Positions 28,919 through 39,771 are shown, numbered from the stretch's first letter. The stretch is DNA of 60,255 nucleotides from Ligilactobacillus salitolerans (GCF_003864415.1 NZ_BFFP01000009.1:1-60255), one strand, 5' to 3'. Notes: a model not told the origin generated them from the sequence alone. A program made the numbers and translations.

Positions 28919-29155
28919 ACTAAACTCCTTTTTAGATTGCAGACCTGATCTGACCTTAAGCTGGCGTCAACGGAAAAATTCTGGCAAAGTTTCTCTATGT
29001 ACAGTTTGCCCTGCCCGTTTTTGGCTGTTTGTCTCACCAAGCTGCATGAGCTGTTAAAGACTAGGTACAAAACTCTCTTGTTCTGAACGAAGCCCCTCTT
29101 TCAAGAGCTAAACACGAACATTATTGCTAGATGTCGCTCTCACAAAACACTGTAT
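28919..29155 (-). other. long leader of the NCS2 permease gene
   Basis: About 230 nt between the predicted start site (near 29148) and the ATG. I looked for a purine or other known riboswitch core and did not find one. Some local hairpins exist (for example around AGCTCTTGAAAGAG), with no clear terminator. Confidence 0.4.
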
Positions 29156-29211
29156 ACTATACTACTTAGATAATTAAATGTAAATATCCGTTTCGAACTT
29201 TAGAAAGTTCG
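29156..29211 (-). promoter_or_regulatory. NCS2 promoter with PurR-box-like palindrome
   Basis: Minus-strand TTTACA (29179-29184), exactly 17 bp, TATAGT (29156-29161). Nine bases upstream of the -35 is a perfect 18-bp palindrome, CGAACTTT-AG-AAAGTTCG (29194-29211). Each half carries the CGAAC core of PurBoxes. purR itself is in this window. Confidence 0.65.
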
Positions 29212-29297
29212 TCTTTTTGGTAACGTTCCCCAGTGCAGCTCTTGCAAAAAAATGCTAGACTAGATGAGAACATTCACTAACGAAAGGTTAATCTAGC

Positions 29298-31691
29298 ATG
29301 AACCAAAATTCAATTGGGATCCGGCAAATGGTGGAGTTTATCCTGCGTGGGGGTGACTTGAACCCGGCAACAGCCCGCTCGCAAAATACCGCTCAAGAAG
29401 GAGCACGGATCCACCGTAAATTACAAAAAGACTGGGAGCAAAGCTGCAAAAGTGAAGTCTATCTGAAAAAAAACTTCCAAGTGGCAGATAATGAATGGAC
29501 TATTCATGGCCGGGCAGATGCCATCCATCAAGTCGATGAAGTTTATGATGAGATCCGTGAAATCAAAACTTCGACTTTAGCATACGAGGAACTGAGTCAA
29601 AATACCTTAACTCTTTATTTTGGGCAAGCGAAAGTTTACGCCCACATTTTAATGGAACAAAATGATCTAGACGAACTGAAACTCTCCCTTTATTATTTTC
29701 AAACCAGCACTGAACAACTAACGATCAAAAGCATCAACTACACCCGTGAACAAGCAGCGGAATTTTTCACTGAACTGACGGCCGAATTTGCCTGGTGGAT
29801 AGAATTTAAAGCTCAATTACGCACTAAACGCAATGCTTCTTGCCACAAGTTAAGCTTTCCTTTCAACGAATATCGCAAAAATCAACATCAATTGGCTGGG
29901 GCAGTCTATAAGTCGATCCATCTGCACAAACGCCTCTTCGTTGAGGCCCCGACCGGCACTGGCAAAACAATTTCAACTCTCTTTCCGGCAGTCAAGGCTT
30001 TAGGGGAAAAAGAAGCAGAACGGATCTTTTACTTAACTGCCAAACAAAGTACCCGCAAGGTTGCAGAAGAAGCCGGACAGTTAATGGAAGAAAAAGGTGC
30101 GATCCTCAAAGCAGTCACACTCACTGCCAAGGATAAAATCGTTTTTCCAGAAGAAAAAGATGTCGCGGATACTGAAAACCCCTACTTTTTAGGCTACTAT
30201 GACCGCCTGAAACCTGCTTTAAAGGATATCTTGGCCAATGAGACGCTCATGTCCCGTGCAGTCATTGAGACATATGCACGAAAACACAATATCGATCCCT
30301 TCGAGTTTTCCTTGGATGTCAGCCTTTTTTGCGATTTAATTATCTGCGACTATAACTATCTTTTCGACCCGCAAGTGTACCTGCAGCGTTTCTTTACAGA
30401 CAAAGACGAAGCAAATATCTTTTTGATCGATGAAGCTCACAACTTGGCAGACCGCGCACGGTCAATGTACACCAAAGAAGTCTCATCAAACCATCTTGCC
30501 AACTTGCTTTCCAGCTGTCAGGCTCAACCCAAGGCGACTGCCCGGCTGACCAAAAAGCTGGAGAAGTTAGCAACACAATTTGAAACTCTGAAGGATCCGC
30601 TGCGTAATTATCAGCAGGAGTCGCTGATCATTGAAGAAGAACTCGATGGTCTGACGCAAAAACTGACGCAACTGACTGACTATCTTTCAACTTGGCTGCA
30701 GGAAAATCCTGAATCAAGCCTGCATGATGAGGTACTCGACTTTTTCTTCGAATGTCGCAGTTACCTTAAGATCAGCGAGTTTTACGGCCCAGAATTTAGA
30801 ACTAGGCTGCAATATGACTCTGCAGCCAAAAGTCTGAGAGTTAAAATTTTCTGCCTAGATCCCAGCCGTTTAGTTGATCAGCAGCTTAAACTGGGCGGCA
30901 GCAGCATTCTTTTCTCCGCCACGCTTTCTCCGTTAGGTTATTACCAAGAGATTTTAGGCGGAGAAAAAAACAGTCTGGCTTACCAACTGCCTTCCCCTTT
31001 TGCACCAGAAAAATTGGCTGTTATAACTACGCAATATATTCAGACGACTTATAGGAAAAGAGAGGCTAACCAAGCCAAAGTCCTCGGCGCGATCCATGAG
31101 CTGACACAGGCTAAGATTGGCAACTACCTAGTTTTCCTGCCGTCGTATTCATATCTCAAGCAGATCTGCCTGGCTTATCAGGAACAATATCCTGGAGAAA
31201 AAGTGATCTGGCAGGAAAATGAAATGGACGCTAACGCGCGGGAACAATTTTTGACAACTTTCACAGCACATCCCACCGAGTCCTTAGTCGGTTTCGCAAT
31301 TTTGGGAGGGATTTTCAGTGAAGGTATCGACCTTAAAGGGGAGCGTTTAAGCGGTACAGCCATCATTAGTGTCGGCTTGCCGCCCAGCGATCCGGAACTA
31401 GATGCCTTAAAAGATTATTACACAGCTCAGGGAAAAGACGGTTTTCAATATGCCTACCAGCTGCCCGGAGTCAACAACATCTTTCAAGCTGCCGGGCGTG
31501 TGATCCGTGGTCAGCACGATACCGGGGTAGTCTTGCTGCTTGATGAGCGCTTCACTCAAACACGCTACACCAGATTCTACCCTGCGCACTGGCAAAATTA
31601 TCAGATTTTACACGATCAAAATGAACTGACCAGTACTCTGCACGGCTTTTGGCAAACACAGGAAAAAAAGCAGCAGCTTTCTGAACATTAA
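29298..31691 (+). CDS. DinG/Rad3-family helicase with N-terminal PD-(D/E)XK domain
   Basis: The 797-residue product has an N-terminal nuclease-like domain (Asp74, Glu88-x-Lys90 in GRADAIHQVD and REIKTST), a Walker A EAPTGTGKT (about 216-224), DEAH (378-381) and a helicase C half ending in QAAGRVIRGQHDTG. It is a superfamily 2 (XPD/DinG-like) DNA helicase, probably for repair. The family normally has four Fe-S cysteines between Walker A and DEAH; here the region 281-334 has none. It starts at an ATG with CGAAAGG upstream and ends at a strong terminator. Confidence 0.9.
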   Translation: MNQNSIGIRQMVEFILRGGDLNPATARSQNTAQEGARIHRKLQKDWEQSCKSEVYLKKNFQVADNEWTIHGRADAIHQVDEVYDEIREIKTSTLAYEELSQNTLTLYFGQAKVYAHILMEQNDLDELKLSLYYFQTSTEQLTIKSINYTREQAAEFFTELTAEFAWWIEFKAQLRTKRNASCHKLSFPFNEYRKNQHQLAGAVYKSIHLHKRLFVEAPTGTGKTISTLFPAVKALGEKEAERIFYLTAKQSTRKVAEEAGQLMEEKGAILKAVTLTAKDKIVFPEEKDVADTENPYFLGYYDRLKPALKDILANETLMSRAVIETYARKHNIDPFEFSLDVSLFCDLIICDYNYLFDPQVYLQRFFTDKDEANIFLIDEAHNLADRARSMYTKEVSSNHLANLLSSCQAQPKATARLTKKLEKLATQFETLKDPLRNYQQESLIIEEELDGLTQKLTQLTDYLSTWLQENPESSLHDEVLDFFFECRSYLKISEFYGPEFRTRLQYDSAAKSLRVKIFCLDPSRLVDQQLKLGGSSILFSATLSPLGYYQEILGGEKNSLAYQLPSPFAPEKLAVITTQYIQTTYRKREANQAKVLGAIHELTQAKIGNYLVFLPSYSYLKQICLAYQEQYPGEKVIWQENEMDANAREQFLTTFTAHPTESLVGFAILGGIFSEGIDLKGERLSGTAIISVGLPPSDPELDALKDYYTAQGKDGFQYAYQLPGVNNIFQAAGRVIRGQHDTGVVLLLDERFTQTRYTRFYPAHWQNYQILHDQNELTSTLHGFWQTQEKKQQLSEH

Positions 31692-31695
31692 GCTC

Positions 31696-31755
31696 CAAAA
31701 AACGGTCCCCGCACCCTAGCCGCATTTAGCGGACAGTGCCGGAACCGTTTTTTAT
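31696..31755. terminator. terminator of the helicase gene (possibly bidirectional)
   Basis: AACGGT-rich arm (about 31701-31714) pairs with AACCGTT arm (31735-31748), with an inner hairpin, then TTTTTT on the plus strand. The convergent gene at 31790 may use it as well. Confidence 0.75.
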
Positions 31756-31789
31756 TTATTTTCAATTTCAATTCGGGGCTTAACTTTGC

Positions 31790-32497
31790 TTAACTATCCA
31801 TGGAGCTTTTCTTGTTAAAGAAGAAAGTTTTTAATGACCCTGGATCTCTTCTAAACTTAAAGTACAGATAAATACAGAAAAGCAAGGCACCAGCAAAGTC
31901 ACACAGTAAATCGGTCATCGTGTCCATCAAAGCAGCCCGGCCAACTTTAGGGTGACCATTCAGGAGATAACGCTGCAGGTTCATCCCGAAACTATCACAG
32001 GTAAATTCATATAATTCCCATAGCACCCCGCATAAAAGCGAAAAACAAAATGCATAGAAAATTACGAAAGTCCTTGAGATCTTAGCTTGGATCTCGGGTG
32101 TGACCAAGACAGCAAATAAAGCTAAGCCCAGACAAACCTCTAAACTCGAACTGACTAAATGTAAGCCCTTGTCCCAAAAAGCAAAGCGATAAAAATGCTG
32201 CAGCGTCCCCAGATAAACCGAAGCAAATAAAAAGGTGATAAAAAAAGCATATAATTGCCTAGGCACCTGATAATTAAGCTTATTGGCAACCCAGACTGGG
32301 AAAAAGCCAACGATAATCCCGGCTATGATCTCGATAATGAGTAAAATTGCCTGCCCTTTGCCACTCGACCCGCTTGCAAAATATTGCATAAAAGCTAAGA
32401 TCAAGGCAAAAAACATCAGCACCTCATAAACCCAAGCCAAGCCCTGACTGAACGAAAACTTCTGGATAAATTTTTTCATTGTCTGCTTTTGCACCAA
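31790..32497 (-). CDS. DUF2238/YjdF-like membrane protein
   Basis: A 235-residue protein with six or so membrane helices. Conserved polar positions are visible in otherwise hydrophobic segments: FWDKGLH, GVLWELYEF and ALMDTMTDLLCD, matching the YjdF/DUF2238 pattern. Function unknown. The start is uncertain: TTG at 32497, GTG at 32494 and ATG at 32479 (MKKFIQ) are all possible; AAAGG lies just before the first two. Confidence 0.75.
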   Translation of the reverse strand: MVQKQTMKKFIQKFSFSQGLAWVYEVLMFFALILAFMQYFASGSSGKGQAILLIIEIIAGIIVGFFPVWVANKLNYQVPRQLYAFFITFLFASVYLGTLQHFYRFAFWDKGLHLVSSSLEVCLGLALFAVLVTPEIQAKISRTFVIFYAFCFSLLCGVLWELYEFTCDSFGMNLQRYLLNGHPKVGRAALMDTMTDLLCDFAGALLFCIYLYFKFRRDPGSLKTFFFNKKSSMDS

Positions 32498-32655
32498 CCT
32501 TTCCCGATCCAGATCCTATTTAAATCATAACGAATTTTAGCAAATGTGCAAATTTCAAACACGAACTGCTCAGTTATTTAATTCAATTTTGACCCCAAGT
32601 ACAAGGAATGTGCTTATTAACCAACGTCCGTGTCAGCCTTAAAAGGCCCATGTAA

Positions 32656-32848
32656 GCAGCACTAATTCAATAGCGTTAGGACTTTTCCTCGGATGAACGA
32701 GTGAATCATAATAAACACTAGCGTTCTGCCATCTATCATTCTTTTTGACGTTTTTCATAACCAAAGTATACTACTCCTGCGGTAAAAGCGGTTGCAATTA
32801 GTGCTGCAGATCAGGCAAGGAAACAGGACTCGTTTCCTTGCCTCTTTT
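32656..32848 (+). ncRNA. structured RNA candidate (6S-like architecture)
   Basis: In a 400-base gene-free gap, GCAGCACTAATT (32656-32667) is perfectly complementary to AATTAGTGCTGC (32796-32807). Inside is a terminal hairpin: GATG, AACG and AGTG arms (692-703) with CACT, CGTT and CATC arms (716-733). The plus strand then has its own terminator (32813-32848), with no plus-strand gene upstream of it. A long closing stem, central open region, end hairpin and terminator recall 6S RNA, but I cannot identify the family. A TTGACC at 32589-32594 is a possible -35, without a good -10. Confidence 0.5.
32813..32848 (+). terminator. plus-strand terminator with no upstream gene
   Basis: AGGCAAGGAAAC (32813-32824) pairs perfectly with GTTTCCTTGCCT (32832-32843), followed by CTTTTC. 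It stands back to back with the rpmE2 terminator. Confidence 0.75.
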
Positions 32849-32849
32849 C

Positions 32850-32883
32850 AAAAAAACACCTGGATCCAACTTGGATTCAGGTG
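32850..32883 (-). terminator. terminator of rpmE2
   Basis: Minus-strand CACCTGAATCC pairs with GGATCCAGGTG, AAGTT loop, then seven T residues; 15 bases after the rpmE2 stop. Confidence 0.9.
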
Positions 32884-32897
32884 AAATAAATTTCTGC

Positions 32898-33146
32898 TTA
32901 TTCTTGAGCAAAACCGTATTTTTTGTTGAAACGATCGATCCGACCATCGACTTGGTTGAACTTCTGACGTCCTGTATAGAAAGGATGTGAATCACTGGAA
33001 ATTTCAACCCGGATCAATGGGTAAGTCTCGCCTTCAAATTCAATCGTTTCGCTTGAGTTCTTAGTTGAACCAGAAACAAACTTGTAGCCTGTTGCTGAAT
33101 CCATAAAAACTACTGGATGATATTCTGGATGAATTCCTTTTTTCAT
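32898..33146 (-). CDS. rpmE2: ribosomal protein L31, type B
   Basis: An 82-residue 50S protein beginning [20 protein letters not shown] and including [14 protein letters not shown]. It is the type B form without the CxxC zinc motif, usually the zinc-independent version. GGAGAG precedes the ATG. Downstream of rho as in many Firmicutes. The 199-base gap to rho has no clear promoter. Confidence 0.96.
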   Translation of the reverse strand: MKKGIHPEYHPVVFMDSATGYKFVSGSTKNSSETIEFEGETYPLIRVEISSDSHPFYTGRQKFNQVDGRIDRFNKKYGFAQE

Positions 33147-33345
33147 TATAATACTCTCCTTTGCCCTGAGTCATTTGCTGAGACAGAGTTGATTTTTCAT
33201 TGTATGCATATGACAACAATTAACATAGTACCATGAATATCAAGGGTACGCAATCATTTTCGCCAAAATTAAAAGACTGCGGTCAACCCAAACTGACAGT
33301 CATTTTTAGTCCAAGAAAAACAGTTTTCCCTAAAAACGACTGGGT

Positions 33346-34638
33346 TTATCCGCGACGATTACGTCCCTTAGCGGTCAGTTCCCACTTAGAAGCTTGCGCA
33401 TAAAATTCTTCGTTGTTTTTCGTTTGTTTGATCAACCGCAAGACCTGCGGTGTATCATTTTCCGGTTCTCCGCTCATCATTTTGCGCAGCTTCCAGATAC
33501 TGTTTAATTTTTCCGTTCCCAGCAACAGTTCTTCTTTTCTAGTCCCGGATCTTTTAATATCGATCGCTGGGAAAGTTCTCCTCTGGGCAAGCGAACGATC
33601 AAGCTGAAGCTCCTGGTTACCGGTACCCTTAAATTCTTCAAAGATAAAATCGTCCATCCGACTGCCGGTATCTATCAGGGCGGTCGCTAAAATCGTCAAA
33701 CTGCCCCCTTCTTCGATGTTTCTAGCCGCGCCAAAGAAACGTTTAGGTTTGAACAAAGCAGCTGGATCGATCCCGCCAGACAGGGTCCGGCCGCTAGGTG
33801 GTTCAACCAAGTTATAGGAACGTGTTAATCTGGTCAAAGAATCAAGCAAGATCACGACATCTTCTTTTTCTTCTACCAGCCTCTCTGCTCGTTGCAAAAC
33901 AAGTTCGGCGACCCGCACGTGATTTTCCGGTTTCTGATCAAAAGTCGAGTAAACGACTTCCCCCTTGATCGTTCGTTCCATCTCCGTGACCTCTTCTGGG
34001 CGCTCATCGATCAAAAGCATGATCAATTTAGCCTGCGGATAATTGGTCGAGATCCCTTCTGCGATCTGAGCCAGCAAGTTAGTCTTGCCGGTCTTAGGCG
34101 GTGCGACGATCAAGCCCCGCTGCCCAAACCCAATTGGAGCAAAGGCATCGATCACACGCGGAGCCAACCTGTCTTGGGTTGTTTCAAGCTGGATCTGCCG
34201 GTGCGGAAAAAGAGGTGTCAGTGCCGGAAAATGCGGCCGCTTCTTCGCAACTTCAGGATCCTTGCCGTTCACTGAATCGACATGCATCATTCCGTAATAC
34301 CGTTCGTTTGTTTTCGGGGCACGAACTTTACCGGCAACTAAATCGCCGCTGCGTAACCCAAAACGTCGGATCTGAGAAGCAGAGACGTAAATATCTTCCT
34401 GCGAAGGACCATAATTGATCGGACGCAAAAAGCCATAGCCTTCATCATGAGAAACAATGTCCAAGACACCATTCATATAATAAAAGCCCTCTTCTTGTGC
34501 CTGTGAACGAATGATCGCCAATGATAGTTCTTTTTTGTTCATCTGACTATAATAAGGGATCTTATATTCACGAGCATAATTATAAATTTCTTTGAGCGTT
34601 TTGTGCTCCAAGTCTGTCACTGTTAAATTTTCGGACAT
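33346..34638 (-). CDS. rho: transcription termination factor Rho
   Basis: RNA-translocating hexameric ATPase. The 430-residue product has an N-terminal Rho domain ([23 protein letters not shown] type), an OB-fold RNA-binding region ([16 protein letters not shown]), Walker A PPKTGKTN and [10 protein letters not shown]. The ATG at 34638 (MSENL) has GAGGGAG six bases upstream; a longer GTG reading to 34653 overlaps murA. It follows murA by 11 bases, so cotranscription is likely. Confidence 0.96.
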   Translation of the reverse strand: MSENLTVTDLEHKTLKEIYNYAREYKIPYYSQMNKKELSLAIIRSQAQEEGFYYMNGVLDIVSHDEGYGFLRPINYGPSQEDIYVSASQIRRFGLRSGDLVAGKVRAPKTNERYYGMMHVDSVNGKDPEVAKKRPHFPALTPLFPHRQIQLETTQDRLAPRVIDAFAPIGFGQRGLIVAPPKTGKTNLLAQIAEGISTNYPQAKLIMLLIDERPEEVTEMERTIKGEVVYSTFDQKPENHVRVAELVLQRAERLVEEKEDVVILLDSLTRLTRSYNLVEPPSGRTLSGGIDPAALFKPKRFFGAARNIEEGGSLTILATALIDTGSRMDDFIFEEFKGTGNQELQLDRSLAQRRTFPAIDIKRSGTRKEELLLGTEKLNSIWKLRKMMSGEPENDTPQVLRLIKQTKNNEEFYAQASKWELTAKGRNRRG

Positions 34639-34649
34639 TTTGTGCTCCC

Positions 34650-35933
34650 TCACTCGGTCTCAAGCTCATCAGCTGCGGTCAAAACCCGCAGTTCGACATG
34701 CAACCCGTGAAATTTCTGCACGATATTATCATAACCGCGCAAGATATTATCAGCTTTTAAAATCGTTGTTTGCCCCTGGGACATTAAAGCTAGGCCAACT
34801 AAAGAAACCCCAGCGCGGATCTCATCTGCTTCAACGGTAGTTCCAACTAAGGTTTTGGCTGGAGCGACCGTGATCATTCCATCCTTGCTCTTGATGTTAC
34901 CGCCCATTCTAGTCATTTCTGAGATATGTTTAATTCGTTCTGGGTATAAAGTATCGATGATCGTCGAGGTCCCGCGTGCTTTCATTAACAAAGGTGTGAT
35001 CGGCTGCTGCAAGTCCGTGGCAAAGCCCGGGAATGGCGAGGTTTTGATCGTGATCGGTGCCAGGGTATCACCGCCCGGAATATAGACACTATCCTCATCA
35101 ATTTCAAGCGTGACACCCATTTCCTGCAATTTGGCAATAAATGGGTCGAGATGTTCTGGGATCACGTTTTTAACTAAAACTCCGCGACCGATTGCTGCAG
35201 CAAAAGCCATATAGGTCCCTGCCTCGATCCGATCTGGGATGATCGTATGTGTATTCCGCGCGTTGAGGTGCTCCACACCTTCAACTCTGATTTCATTAGT
35301 CCCAGCGCCTCGGATATGCGCTCCCATGTTGTTTAAAAATGTCGCTAGGTCGATAATTTCTGGTTCACGAGCAACATTTTCCATGATCGTAGTCCCCTTA
35401 GCTTTAACTGCAGCTAACAAAACATTGATCGTCGCCCCAACAGAGACCAAGTCAAAGAAGATCCGTGCACCTTGCAAACCTTCGGGGCCCGTAGTGATCT
35501 CAACAGAATTTCCTTTTTTGGCAACTTTAGCACCTAAGGCTTCAAAACCTTTAATGTGTTGGTCAATTGGACGGGGGCCGATGTTATCACCGCCGGGGAA
35601 GCCAACTGAAGCGCGTCCAAATTTACCCAGCAAGGCACCCATGAAATAGTAAGAGGCACGCAAACTTCTGATCGCGTCTCCAGGTAATGGGTTAGGCTGG
35701 ATCTGGGTCGGGTCAATATCCAAAATGCCATGGCTAAAAGATGAGCTGACATTCATTGATTTTAAAATTAACATTAAATTGTGAACATCTAAAATGTTTG
35801 GAACTGAATCGAATCTAACAGGAGTATCAGCCAAGATTGCGGCTGGGATCAAGGCAACAGTACTATTTTTGGCACCGCCAATAGTAACTTCGCCGGACAT
35901 TTGCTGTCCGCCTTGGACAATCATTTTTTTCAT
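34650..35933 (-). CDS. murA: UDP-GlcNAc 1-carboxyvinyltransferase with Asp in place of active-site Cys
   Basis: Transfers enolpyruvate to UDP-GlcNAc, the first committed step of peptidoglycan synthesis. The 427-residue product has the EPSP-synthase-like fold, with KNSTVALIPAAIL near the start and the RPIDQH motif. The catalytic loop reads PGGDNIG: Asp116 replaces the Cys that fosfomycin alkylates in E. coli MurA (Cys115). Known C115D enzymes remain active and are fosfomycin resistant. Located before rho, as MurA2/MurZ copies often are. Strong promoter at 36050-36078. Confidence 0.94.
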   Translation of the reverse strand: MKKMIVQGGQQMSGEVTIGGAKNSTVALIPAAILADTPVRFDSVPNILDVHNLMLILKSMNVSSSFSHGILDIDPTQIQPNPLPGDAIRSLRASYYFMGALLGKFGRASVGFPGGDNIGPRPIDQHIKGFEALGAKVAKKGNSVEITTGPEGLQGARIFFDLVSVGATINVLLAAVKAKGTTIMENVAREPEIIDLATFLNNMGAHIRGAGTNEIRVEGVEHLNARNTHTIIPDRIEAGTYMAFAAAIGRGVLVKNVIPEHLDPFIAKLQEMGVTLEIDEDSVYIPGGDTLAPITIKTSPFPGFATDLQQPITPLLMKARGTSTIIDTLYPERIKHISEMTRMGGNIKSKDGMITVAPAKTLVGTTVEADEIRAGVSLVGLALMSQGQTTILKADNILRGYDNIVQKFHGLHVELRVLTAADELETE

Positions 35934-36049
35934 TTGTATAAGTCCTCACCAATATAAAAAGCAATTATTAATATCATCATCATAAAATGCACGCTTAATC
36001 GCTGGATCAGCTTCAGCGTACAGAAAGGCAAAGAAAAGTGCCTTATTTC

Positions 36050-36078
36050 ATAATACAAGATACTAATAATTGTTTCAA
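36050..36078 (-). promoter_or_regulatory. promoter of murA-rho
   Basis: Minus-strand TTGAAA (36073-36078), exactly 17 bp, TATTAT (36050-36055). The ~110-nt leader can form two small hairpins (about 36026-36045 and 35990-36020). Confidence 0.7.
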
Positions 36079-36180
36079 TTGATTTTACCAAGTTATCTTA
36101 AATTTTGTAGAATTAGTCTCGTTGAACCATGTCTTTTTTTCTTTCAAAGCACTTTTTAATTACGAACGGTAGTGAAGAAA

Positions 36181-36390
36181 TTAGAGCCGTGCCGACTTGG
36201 AACGCATAAATTTTAACAATGCATCCTCTTCTTCTTTAGTCGGAACTGCCCCAGTCATCGATTTAAAACCATGGATCTTTTCCACAGTAAAATGACTTGC
36301 CAACGCGAATTCAGCGTCGGTCAAATGTTGTTTTGACTGAAAAGTAATGATTTTTTCCGCGATGTTATTAAGCCCCTGCTTATTTTGCAT
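36181..36390 (-). CDS. small protein, possibly HTH-like (LBP_cg2779-like)
   Basis: A 69-residue protein starting MQNKQGLNNIAEKI, with LTDAEFALASHFTVEKIHGFK, which has the spacing of a helix-turn-helix, and a charged C-terminus. It resembles small lactobacillar proteins annotated as LBP_cg2779 family; I am not certain of that match. The ATG at 36390 is chosen because GGGAGG lies nine bases upstream; longer readings put the start inside the ribosome site. Confidence 0.65.
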   Translation of the reverse strand: MQNKQGLNNIAEKIITFQSKQHLTDAEFALASHFTVEKIHGFKSMTGAVPTKEEEDALLKFMRSKSARL

Positions 36391-36512
36391 TAGGATCATC
36401 CTCCCTGAATAACTGACCTTCACTTTCTTCGCCTTCAGCATAGCACATTTTTCCGTCACTGCCTAAATTTAAGCGCACGTTTCAAAACTAAAAATTAGGG
36501 CTGTTTTTGCCC

Positions 36513-36552
36513 AAAAAAAGAGCTTAAAGATCGAAGTTGATCTCTAAACTCT
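36513..36552 (-). terminator. terminator of pyrG
   Basis: Minus-strand AGAGTTTAGAGATC pairs with GATCTTTAAGCTCT, followed by six or seven T residues. Confidence 0.85.
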
Positions 36553-36603
36553 GCTTCTAGCAATATTACTTATCAAAAAGTCTTCTCTGCTTGATTTGAC
36601 CAA

Positions 36604-38376
<1,773 letters not shown>

Positions 38377-38407
38377 TTATAAATCTACTTCAAGGAGCAG
38401 CCAGCGC

Positions 38408-38998
38408 TTAATTTTCGCTGTCATCCTCATCTTCATCGTCGTCATCATCAAGTTCAGACAACTGACCTTCGATCCCGTCTGGCAATTCATCTTCATCGTC
38501 GTCATTTGAATCATCGATGTCGCTAAGATCTTTACCATACTCTTTTAGCTCTTCGGACTCATCATCAGAATCATCGTCATCTTCATCATAATCTTGATCT
38601 TCTGGATCATCGTCATCATAATCGATCACATCATCATCGTCAGTCTCATCGTCCAGAAATGCATTGACCTTTTTGCGACTCTTGCGTTTTGGACGTTCTT
38701 CATCATCTTCATCCTCAGAATGAACAAGTGCTTCATCGATCGATTCGTATGGGTACCATGAACGTAAACCCCACAGATTATCGCCTAAAGAAATGAAACT
38801 GCCGTCAACGTTTAAATCGGTATAGAATTGCGGCAAACGATCACGAATTTCTTCGTCACTCTTACCCAAGAACTGCTGAATTTCATTGGTTAGATCCGCA
38901 AAAGCCATCACATCGCCTTTTTGGTTTAAAATTGCCCGTGCCACTTCGATCATTGATAGTTCTGTTTTATTAGCGCCGTTAAACTTTTCTAGCTCCAA
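38408..38998 (-). CDS. rpoE: RNA polymerase delta subunit
   Basis: Small subunit that speeds RNA polymerase recycling and promoter selectivity. The 196-residue product has the folded HARE-HTH N-terminal domain (about 1-95; LSMIEVARAILNQKG, FYTDLNVDGSFISLGDNLWGL) and an extremely acidic Asp/Glu tail. I chose TTG at 38998, about ten bases after AAAGGA; a GTG at 39019 overlaps that site. Upstream of pyrG as in Bacillus. Confidence 0.95.
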   Translation of the reverse strand: MELEKFNGANKTELSMIEVARAILNQKGDVMAFADLTNEIQQFLGKSDEEIRDRLPQFYTDLNVDGSFISLGDNLWGLRSWYPYESIDEALVHSEDEDDEERPKRKSRKKVNAFLDDETDDDDVIDYDDDDPEDQDYDEDDDDSDDESEELKEYGKDLSDIDDSNDDDEDELPDGIEGQLSELDDDDDEDEDDSEN

Positions 38999-39042
38999 AC
39001 TGGTACACGTCCTTTCCACAGTTTACTCCTCATCATACAATA

Positions 39043-39513
39043 TCAAGCTGTAAATTGCAATCGAATTTTATACTCGCCCAGTTCCTGTCCCTGTGAGAAC
39101 AGACCATAATCGATCGAGATCTTTCCGCGGACCGGATAATCTCCCAGTGTAATGTTCATCCGGGGAGTGACGGTCGTTAAAGGCAGGTCGCCATATGGGG
39201 TCTGATAGTGTGCTTCCAGCTGGTGATCAACCACAAAAAACATCCGTGAACGATTTTCGCCCTGCTGGCGCGTGAGCTGAACCTCACCCTCACCGCTAAA
39301 TTTAAAAGTAACAGTCGCCGCTTCGTTATCCTCTAAATTTTCTTGATAACGCAAATAGAATGTTTTACCAATATTAAAAAATTGTCCTGGGACGTCTTGG
39401 ACCAGGTTTTGTGTTTCCCCATCCTGAATACTCTGGGTTTCAAGGTGGATCATGACTTCAGATTTTTCTGTGCGTGCCGTTTTGATCAATCCCTTCGAGA
39501 ATTCCTCGCTCAT
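39043..39513 (-). CDS. DUF1934 beta-barrel protein (YwiB-like)
   Basis: About 156 residues; the YwiB/DUF1934 calycin-like barrel: HLETQSIQDGE, FKFSGEGEVQLTRQQ, MFFVVDHQLEAHYQTPYGDLPL and a C-terminal GEYKIRLQF strand. Function unknown. The start is unclear: ATG at 39513 lacks a ribosome site, while TTG at 39489 fits the family's usual length. It sits 44 bases upstream of rpoE, an arrangement conserved in Firmicutes. Confidence 0.85.
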   Translation of the reverse strand: MSEEFSKGLIKTARTEKSEVMIHLETQSIQDGETQNLVQDVPGQFFNIGKTFYLRYQENLEDNEAATVTFKFSGEGEVQLTRQQGENRSRMFFVVDHQLEAHYQTPYGDLPLTTVTPRMNITLGDYPVRGKISIDYGLFSQGQELGEYKIRLQFTA

Positions 39514-39771
39514 ACTGCTGCACAAAATAACAACAGTCTGACTTAATAATTTAATTCTATTATATAGCCTTGTCTGTGGTTTCAAAAGTCTTTCGTCTGA
39601 AATTCACTCTAAGCATTGTCCTATTGGTGATCAACGGCGATTCTAGTAGACAAGGCGGATAAGATAAACTAAACTCAAGTTAACTAGTCTAAACCAGCTT
39701 GACTCGCGGCAGCTATCAGCGTTGCGCCTGTCCAAGCTTTTAAATCAGCAAATTAAAGGGGGAAATTCAGT

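Noticed and set aside
28919-29148. Purine riboswitch in the leader of the NCS2 permease
   Set aside because: The conserved purine aptamer core and a terminator are not present.
32680-32700. GAGGAAAAGTCC on the minus strand, close to the RNase P RNA box GAGGAAAGTCC
   Set aside because: One extra base, and none of the other conserved RNase P elements are present.
32736-32810. A 24-codon minus-strand open stretch (SAALIATAFTAGVVYF and a charged end) that looks like the tail of a membrane peptide gene
   Set aside because: It has no start codon or ribosome site and is closed upstream by an in-frame stop. The same bases are better explained by the inverted repeat of the structured RNA candidate.
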